NCBI GenBank assembly: GCA_030533445.1
Contig: CM060064.1
Coordinates: forward strand, 23,345,126 to 23,409,125
Length of the DNA stretch: 64,000 nt
Direction of reading: 5' to 3'
Source of the DNA: Cyprinodon diabolis
Taxonomy: Eukaryota; Chordata; Actinopteri; Cyprinodontiformes; Cyprinodontidae
The number at the start of each line of letters is the position of its first letter. The first letter of the stretch is position 1. Both the position numbers and the translations under genes were made by a program. Under the pieces are notes generated by a model. That model worked only from the letters and a program-made list of their open reading frames with translations, was not told the DNA's origin and searched no databases. This document shows, piece by piece, positions 25,901-34,900 of the stretch.

Positions 25901-28900
25901 GGTAGAGTAATAAGTTGTGAAACCTTTTTTGGGGAAAGGAGTTTCTTCACATATGAACTATTAAAGTGGTTTTCTGTTGATGAAAGAGATAAAAGAATCA
26001 GATTTATATCGTTTCTTACCTGGGTTCTATGTCTAAATCTAACAGCAACCTACCTTGTATGGATAAGAATATACTGGAGCCTGAGTCAGGTACTGTGCCA
26101 TCTGGCAAAGTTCCATCAATGTATATAATTTTTGAACTCCGTCCTGTTGTTACAGAGAGGTAAATCTAAGAATTAAAACTTTTACAACAGCCAAGCAAGA
26201 ATCACTAAGGAATAACCAAAACTCACCATCCAATTTGATCGTAGTCGTTGTTTCCTCTTTCCCCAACTGTCCTTCAGTCTTCATCAAAATGAAGCAGAAA
26301 AATAAGATTTCTATCAGCATGTATCATTGCCTAGTGTTCCTTCTTGAAATCAATTTTGAACAGAACTCCAAGTCTTTTACCTTTACTTTTAAGATTTTTT
26401 GTAGCTGATCTACTCCGTTGTCATTTTCAATATCATACAGGCGGATTTTAATTGGTAATGGACCAGTTTTTATGGGGACAACTGAAAAGGACACCAGCTG
26501 AGAAGAGTGGTTCTTAACAGTGATTTCAGTGTAGGAGTTGGTGGTGGTAGAAGCAGGAGAGCAAAGTCCTTCAACTTGTTCCATATGTACTGCCAACTGT
26601 ACAATGCAGGCGTAATAACAAAGCAGTATGTATTATGTTCAGAATATTTTAAATAAACAGTTTTTGTTTTTTAATTACTTATTCTATGAAATTTGATTAC
26701 CTGTAAGTTTCTTTCACCGTAATTGTAGATAACAGGCGAAATTGAGAGTTGCTCAAACTTTTTCACTGAGTAAGGCAGCCTCAGCGACACAAATGTCTCC
26801 TTAAATGCTCTGATCTCAAGTGGCTTAACTACACACAGACCTATAGGGAATAGAACACGAGTTTATTTGGCTGTTACTAAAAGGCTATTCTCAAACAAAG
26901 TCTTCTTTTTGCATTCTGTAGTTTCACCTGTTTCTGGAGATAGTGTGATAACTTGAATCTCCCAAGTGGTGATGGAGTCAGGGAGGAATAAATTATGCCT
27001 AAAATGTTTTAAACAACGTATACTTTAAAAAAAATGTTAACACTGGTATGACAAATTGTTTCTATTTTTATTTAACACAATTTGCATAAGTCAATCAGTT
27101 TGGATATATATTTTGCTGTTGGGATCCTGAGGCTTGCCCACCAGAGGGCGCCGAGGATCCTCTTCTGTTTTTTGTTTTCTTTTAGGGACTGGATTACTGT
27201 TGGGATCTGGGGGTGTACCACCTTCCACCAGCAGAGTGCGCCGTGGGTCTCCTGGGCTGGAGCCCTCCTGCACACCTGGAGCTCGTCTGCTCATCAGGAA
27301 CCTTCCCTACATAAGCAGCTGCCAGACCTTCCTTCAACGCCGCAGTGTTGACCTTAGTTTGGTTAGCAACCTGAGCCTCTGTTACCAGAAAGAATCTAAG
27401 TCATCTCAAGTGATAAAACTGATTCTAATCTGCCTCTGTCTTTGCTCACAGGAAACCCGCCTCAAGTCTGAAGCTCTGGGTGAGCTTAACCTGCCTTCCA
27501 GCCCTGGTGAGCCAAACCTGAAGATCCCAGTCTGGATTTCTCCTGCTGCTCTAAGAGAAGAGCTGGAAACTCTGATCAAGGTCTGCCATTCAAAGTCAGA
27601 AGCTAGATGCTGCTGCTGCTTGTGCACTCTGCTGAACCAACAGTCTCTTGACCCAACGGTTCCCTTTCTCACAAGTTAAGCTTGGACTCCTTCAAGGTAG
27701 ACTCTGAAATATCTAAAAACTCAATTAATCTTCTGACTGCCTGGCTAATCAAACTGTCCATCTCTGCAGACATCAGTGAACCCAACCCGGACCAGTACCA
27801 GATCCAGTTCATGTTCTTGTGTCAAACTTGTTTCATTAAACTCTGTTAAACTTTTACCCAGCCTCCGTTTGTGTTCTGCATGTGGGTTTGATCTAAAACC
27901 AATCATTACATTTGCACTGAATAAAGAGAGTCAAACTGTTAATTTTTTCTATGCTTGCAGTGGCAGAGTGCAACAGTATAATCTAGCCATTATAAATATC
28001 ACCACATTCTAATTGATAACTTCTTACCTTTTTTTGTCATTTACCAAAAAATGCTTAAACTCAAAGCTTGGAGGGAAAAATTTTCTCATTTTCTCAGTAC
28101 TGAAAAAATACTCCTCCATTAGAGCTGTAATTGCAGCTAACGGAAAGAAAACATGCATTAGTTATATAAACAATTTTAACTATATTTGGGAAATACCGAG
28201 TTAAGTCAATAGCAATATTGTTAATGTGTATAATCTTACTTCTTCCAAGTTGGCTCTGAGAATCCTCTATCATCTTTCTCTGTCTCAGCTTCTCTGCTGC
28301 AAGGCAGCACTTTAGGAAAGCATCCGCACATGTTTGATTTCTTTTCACTAGACGGACCCTCTCTGATCTTTTCAGACATGTACTTTCTCTCATTGGGATG
28401 CGAGAAAATCCATGGCTACAACAGATTTGGAGGTCAGCATCTTGAAACTCTAATTCTAGAAGAGAAAAAAAAACATGCGTTTTAATTTTTTTTTCTTTAT
28501 AGATGTTTTAATTTAAAGGAAATACAGGTCTAAAATCTTACTCAATTTAAATTTTTCCTCATTGAGGTCCACTGAACGCCTTGGTCTCACATTTTGTGAC
28601 TCACACCTTATACCTGCATATGAAGTATAGATTGAAAGAATTTCAGTACAGCAAGTGATGCAGCAGATAACTTGTTAAATTTTTGATAGAGCAAAACAAT
28701 GATGAGCACTTCATCAAATAGGTAGTTCAAGCTTTTTCAGCTCAATATCAGAGCCATCCAAATCTGATTTTTCACAACTGAGGTGTTTAGTGTGTTTAGA
28801 AGAAACTCTATCCCCACCCCCATTCCCTGAGAAATGTAAGTATTGGGTTTAAAGTGTAGATGCAGCAATACCACCAATGTGTAAAAACCTAAACAAACAA

Positions 28901-31900
28901 GGACAAAATAGTCTATACCCCTTGATTAATTAAAGAAGATTCAAAATGGTCACAGGAATAATTTGAAACTAACAAAAGCAATAAATAATGAATATATTCG
29001 TTGTGTTGTGTTGTATATTGTTCGTGCCACCAAATTAATAGTAAAACCTTAAGTCTTCGAGATGCAAAATATCTGCATGGTGTCATACTAATAAATTAAA
29101 TCATTAAACCGGCGGGGACGAGAATTATGGTACCTATTGATGTCTTATTATGCCAAAAGTAAGTTTCTAAAGTGAATGTTAAGGAATACTTCATTGTTAT
29201 TTTGGAAACCAAGTTCTGAAACTCAGAAATTGAGTATTGTTCTGAACTTGTACAGTACCACACTTGAATATTCAGTTACATATAAAACTTTGCTTGATAG
29301 ATTTCCTTCTTACTTCTCCTCCATTTTTGCACAGACTGAGAAGCAAAAGCAAGGCCCGCATCTAGGAGCACTGCTGCTGGGTCAGATCCTCCACTGTATG
29401 CACAGCCGAGGTCATATGAGGCCATTGTAGAAAATACCTGCAAATACAAGGAAACTAGTTCTGATTGCTATTTCTAAAATGTCCTATGATTAGAACATCA
29501 CTAAAAGATGCTTATTACCTGTTTGGGTGTCAATTTATTATCAGCTTTGAGACCATAGAAAGCCTTATCCACAGCTAGCAAAGCCACTGTAGCTGTCTGC
29601 CTATGTAAATCCAATTCCAGTTCAGTTTGTATTCCTGGCCTAGCCTGTCCTTTGTGTTGAACCTAAGTGAGGAAAATATTCAAAAAATATTTTATGTATT
29701 AATTTGCATTTAACCTTATTAAAAACGAATCTTATATGAGCTGTGTTATACACGCATGTACTTTATATATAAAGTCAAATTAAGAATACATTCTTTTAAC
29801 TTCCAAAAAAATACCTTTCAGCTATAGCTCTCACAAATAATATAAGAACAGTCCACTTTTAGGACATCATCAAATGAACTGATTTTTTTTTTTGGGGGGT
29901 TTCCCAATAACACTTATCTGCTCTGTTTACTCACCGTGACCTTTATCTCACATTCATCCCTGACATCGACCCACACAGAGTCTGCTATGATGTCGTCATT
30001 TTTGCTGTGATAGTAGCCAATTAGGCGGAAGGCTGGAACCATATCAGCTGTTATTCTCAAATTATGTTTAACTGATATACCAATGGGAAGTGAACCATTT
30101 TCTATTATCGTTCCACGGCTCAAAACCTGCAAGACATGAAAGCAAAGTTATTATTCATCACCAGTTTGTCTCCATTATCTCAACTCTCTGAATTTTGACT
30201 CAATTCTTTCTTACGGAACTGTTGTAACTGAGTAACTTTGTTGGCTTCCTTGCTGCCACAAATTATTTCAGTGTTAAATCTGCATATAGACATTATATGA
30301 GTTTGAGGTACAGGTTTTTTCTTAGGCCACCAAGACAAATGTGCTGGAAGGCTATAGGTCATAGACCATTTGTAATTTCCATTAGTATTCAACCTTCAAC
30401 CATCTTGGGATATTAAAATAATAATAATGAGAAAAAAGTCTTAAAAAAATCATTTCTTGATACCTACTAAACTTTAAGGCCAATATTATCCGCTTACCTG
30501 AGTTTTTTAAATTAGTTCAGTATACTGTGGACTTATTTATAGTACCGTAATAGATTCTCATTTGTTAACATTGTCAAGTGTAAAGTTGATTTTCATTCAT
30601 TTTAGCAGGTAAAAACAACTTCAACTGAAAACTTACATAATAGTAGTAAAAAAATATTAATCCGTAGAATATCTGTAAATTTTACAATAAAATGCTGGAC
30701 ACTTTTTGTCAACTAAGAAACTTCTTCAAGAGAGTCTGTGGTTGTGAATACGTTGTGATAATTGAGTCTGTTTTGATTATCTCAAGATACTATAAAATTC
30801 AGAAGCAAACTTTAGTGCCATTGTACAGCTGACAGTCTGAAGCAAGCCTAAAATGTACCCCCTTTTTGGCAAATATAGACTGAAGTGACAGTTCACAACA
30901 GATTTCATGAATTAACACATCCGACAGACTTAAAGCTGCAGTCTGTAACATTGAGAAGAGAGCAGACTTCGACTGAAAATTTGAAGAAAAACAGGTTTCA
31001 CGCCACTCCCCCACCCTCTCTGCTTCACTCATGCCCCACCTCCAAGCTCCACCCCTCTCACGGGACGGGAGCTGTGATTGACACTCCATCAGACGCTCCT
31101 CTGGCTGTGATTGGTTGTTTTGACCCGTCCCGAATTATTCTTTTCAGATTGAAATACAGGCAGTATGCGGGACCAATTGAAGCAGTTTTTTTCACAGGTT
31201 ACATATCACATGTACTGCTGTCTGGGCATAGGGACAGTTTTAGCCAATATGACAAAAAAGTGATTTTTAAAAACTTACAGACTTCAGCTTTAATACTGTC
31301 CACATAGAAAAATTAGCATTGTCTAACTTAAACAAAAACCTTGCAAAACATAACAACTGTCTTTTGTGAAATTGTAAATTGTTACAATTTGCTAATATGA
31401 TATCCCATCAGCATGATATAAATATTTTCAATTTGATATGTTTTTAGTAAAAAACAAAACTTGGTTGAAATATGCCTTATGAGGTGTTGGCTTTGGTATT
31501 TTCAAAAATATCTAAATATGTTACTAAAAGTTGAGTATGCTAAAGTGTTCAGACCGAAAGACATGATTCGTTTCTTCATAAAACATGTATACACTGCTGT
31601 GGATTCCTTTGATGGTGGGCTTTGCATCATTTTCTGATGTAAAACTCACCCAGTGGACGCACCTTGGATCCACATGTTTGTCCAAGGAGAAGAAGAATTA
31701 AGGTCATCGGCTGATGACCTCGATTTTTCTGATGATCTTGGGACTGATGACTTCATCCACCGGCCTATCTCTGCCCAGTACTCATTACCTTTCATCTGAT
31801 CCACCTGCTTCAGCCTCTGTTTCACCAGCCTTCAAGCATTTCAAGCCTTTGGTAAGAGCCCTCAAGTCTTGGGGGAGAGTTTTCTAGCATACCTGAGTGT

Positions 31901-34900
31901 TTCTGATTGCCTGACCCTGACCGGTTTCTTTAACTGGACCTCTGAGCCCGCCTGTCTCTGTTCTGATCTGTTTGCCTGACCGACTGGATTTCTTCCTTGA
32001 ATACTCGGTCCTACTGTTCTGATCGAAGTATTCCTTAGTTTAAGTCAAATGTGAACTTATCAAACGTCACAAATTTACAAAGCTTTGATTTAAGCATGTG
32101 TACTTTCCCAAATTGTTTACAGGCATAAGACACTTAATGCACTCCAAGAACAAGTATTTGTTGGATCATAAACCATGTTAATAATCTCTTAAAGTTTCTG
32201 AAAAACGTCCCCCAACTCAGTCTACAAGACACCTCCCGCAGAAATGTTCCCCATCACTGTGTTGACGACAAAAACACACAGCACACAGGATTTCTGTCTC
32301 TTTCCATGAAGCTGCCTGGGGTTCAAATTGGATGAGACAAGATCATGGTGCTTTGCCCAAGACCCAGATCTCCAGAATCACCAAGGCTAAATCATGATGG
32401 TTGACATTTCATAACTGAATTGCAGCAAAACAGAATGTTTACAAAATTTTTATCTGGAGGTTAAAGTCTCCTACAGAAGCCTTTTCCTTGGTTTGTAGCA
32501 TGTGGGACAAAGGGACAAAGGCCTAACAATATTTAATTCAAGTCATTGATTTGCATTGTGAATTGGTTTGAAAACATTCCAACTGCTCTTAATTAGTCAG
32601 AAGCTAATTTGATTACATCCCAAATTCTCCAAAATAAACTTTGGTTCCCAAACATAAAATCCATACTAAACTTTGACATTATTGCATCTTCTCATTGATT
32701 ATGGGTTTCAACCATGTTTTTCCTTCCCCATAGTAGATTAGTTGAGTTGAGTGTCCCTAGTTTTTAGTAATTTAATCAAGAGTTTTTAACTGAAACATGT
32801 TTGATTTGCAGCTGAGGTATTTTTGTTAATAAACTCATATTTTGAATGGAAGTGGTGATGAATGTATGCCATATACGTGCACTTTCATTTGTTTTTCTTA
32901 CACACAGCCAGAAGAGCATGTGTTCACACACAATATATGACAGTCCCAATAATATCAGATTAAATAACATATTTACCACTGTAAAGGGGTGGGTAATAAA
33001 TATATTAAAGTTGCACATGTTACTTCTTTCAAAACAGTCTTGCCCATTATGTTATGTTTTGTAAACAATAATGAAGTTGGTGAACTAAAAAAGGACATTA
33101 GTCTGAATTAATTTCCTTTTCACATAGAAATGTGTGTTTTTTCAGTATCTGATTTCAGTATCTGATTTATATTGCTTATACTTACCAGGTAATATATATA
33201 TCCATTGTTTGGTCCATTGATAGTGTTAAATGTTACAGATAATGATTCATCCATATTGTAAACCTTGTTGGTAATTGATATGTAAAGGTAACTTCCTCCT
33301 GGGGATAAACTGGCTTTTAGATGTTTGCTCCTTTGAAGACCATCTGTTGAAACCTGCAAGAGTCAAAGGCTGAAGCATTTGAAAGTGAACCACAGTAAAA
33401 CACATACGACTGAAATTGTAAATACTAACATCAACTGTAATCTGAGAGGTAGAGATAATATTAAAGGTATGAAACAATCCTCCATCCTGATCTGTGGTGC
33501 CTTGATGAAACGGCTGTTCAGATGCACTTATAGATATATTTACTGGGACACAAACTGCTGGGGTGCCGTCAGGGTGACGAACAACAACCTACAATGCAAA
33601 ATAGTATAAACTTATTATAAAAGAACAAAGGGAAGAAAAAAAAAACACAAAAAAGATTGCACTCTGACTTACCATAACATCTAGTGGAACACCAGGAATA
33701 AAATGTGAGCGAGTTCGAGACAGATCTATGTTGTATTTATGTGACAAGATGGGAAGGTAAATGTCTCCCTGTTGTACTTCACCACCTTAAAGAATAAATG
33801 GAGAAAGTCATATGACTAAGATATTCTGGTAATGTAAAGGCTGATATTTTTAGTGTATAAACAACTTAAATCAGAAAAAGGTTAAATAGATCTACAGCTT
33901 AAATAATAAATGTAGTCTTGATGAAGACAATGCTGTCCCTCCACTTATTCAAGAATCGACCATGATAGAAAGCTCTGGGCTATACCAAGATCCTAAAAAT
34001 TTATCCCAATCTTAACTGTTCTAAAGATGCAACAATTTCCACAGTTTCACAATTCATTAATCATTTAAAATGAACCAAAATGGATTAGCCTTGTGTGAAA
34101 AAAAGTGTACCTCTTGGCAGATTTTCTGTGATAGTATTTTGTCTCTAATTGGTAAAATTCAACAAGACAAATAAGGACAAAACAGTTGAGCATCATCAGC
34201 ATAATAGTAGTTATATATATCTCATGTTGTCTAATAATTGTACCTATTTGAAGTAATTATATAGTAAAGAAAATATGGCCCGAACACTGAACCCTGTGGT
34301 ACTCCAAAGGTAACATTTGAGTTATGATAACATGTTATCATCAATATTAACAAACTACAATCTTTGTAAAACAACCAACTGGTTTTCCTTTTCTCCTACA
34401 CTGTTTACATTCTGATCACAGTTGCACTTTATAAATGGTAAAGTTAATTTCACTTTTGTAAGCTGCTCATTCACTTTTGAAAAGCTGTATACATCGAAAT
34501 TTCAGACTGTATACACTCTGTATATGTACAAGATGTAAAGTTTGTCTAAGTCTGTCTCGAATGGTTGAAGTGGTATTAGAACAAGATTGAGTTTCGTGTG
34601 TTTGTGATTTAAGAAATACTACAGAAAAGATTATTTTTTGTTTTGCATATGAAAATCACTACCTTTAAACCAGTTCTTTACTTTTTTAAGTAGAATTGCT
34701 AAGTCTTTACCAGGTAGAAGGAATATCAAAAGTAGGATATTAAGAGTGCTTTTACTTTGAATGTTGGTGACAAAAACTCCTATGTAAAGTTGAGATCCAC
34801 TTTTCTGTAATTCAGTGAGGGAGGAGTCCAGCTGTTTCCAGTCAATGTCTTTTAACTTAAGAGTGGCTGTTGCTCTTCCATTCAGAACCTGAAAAAAATA

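Noticed and set aside
27134..27679. Plus-strand open frame of 181 residues
   Set aside because: It lies wholly inside an inserted retroelement-like block in a C4 intron and shows no domain or splice context.
30885..31307. Plus-strand open frame of 140 residues and overlapping minus-strand frame
   Set aside because: Both lie in the TTAA-flanked element D and are chance frames.
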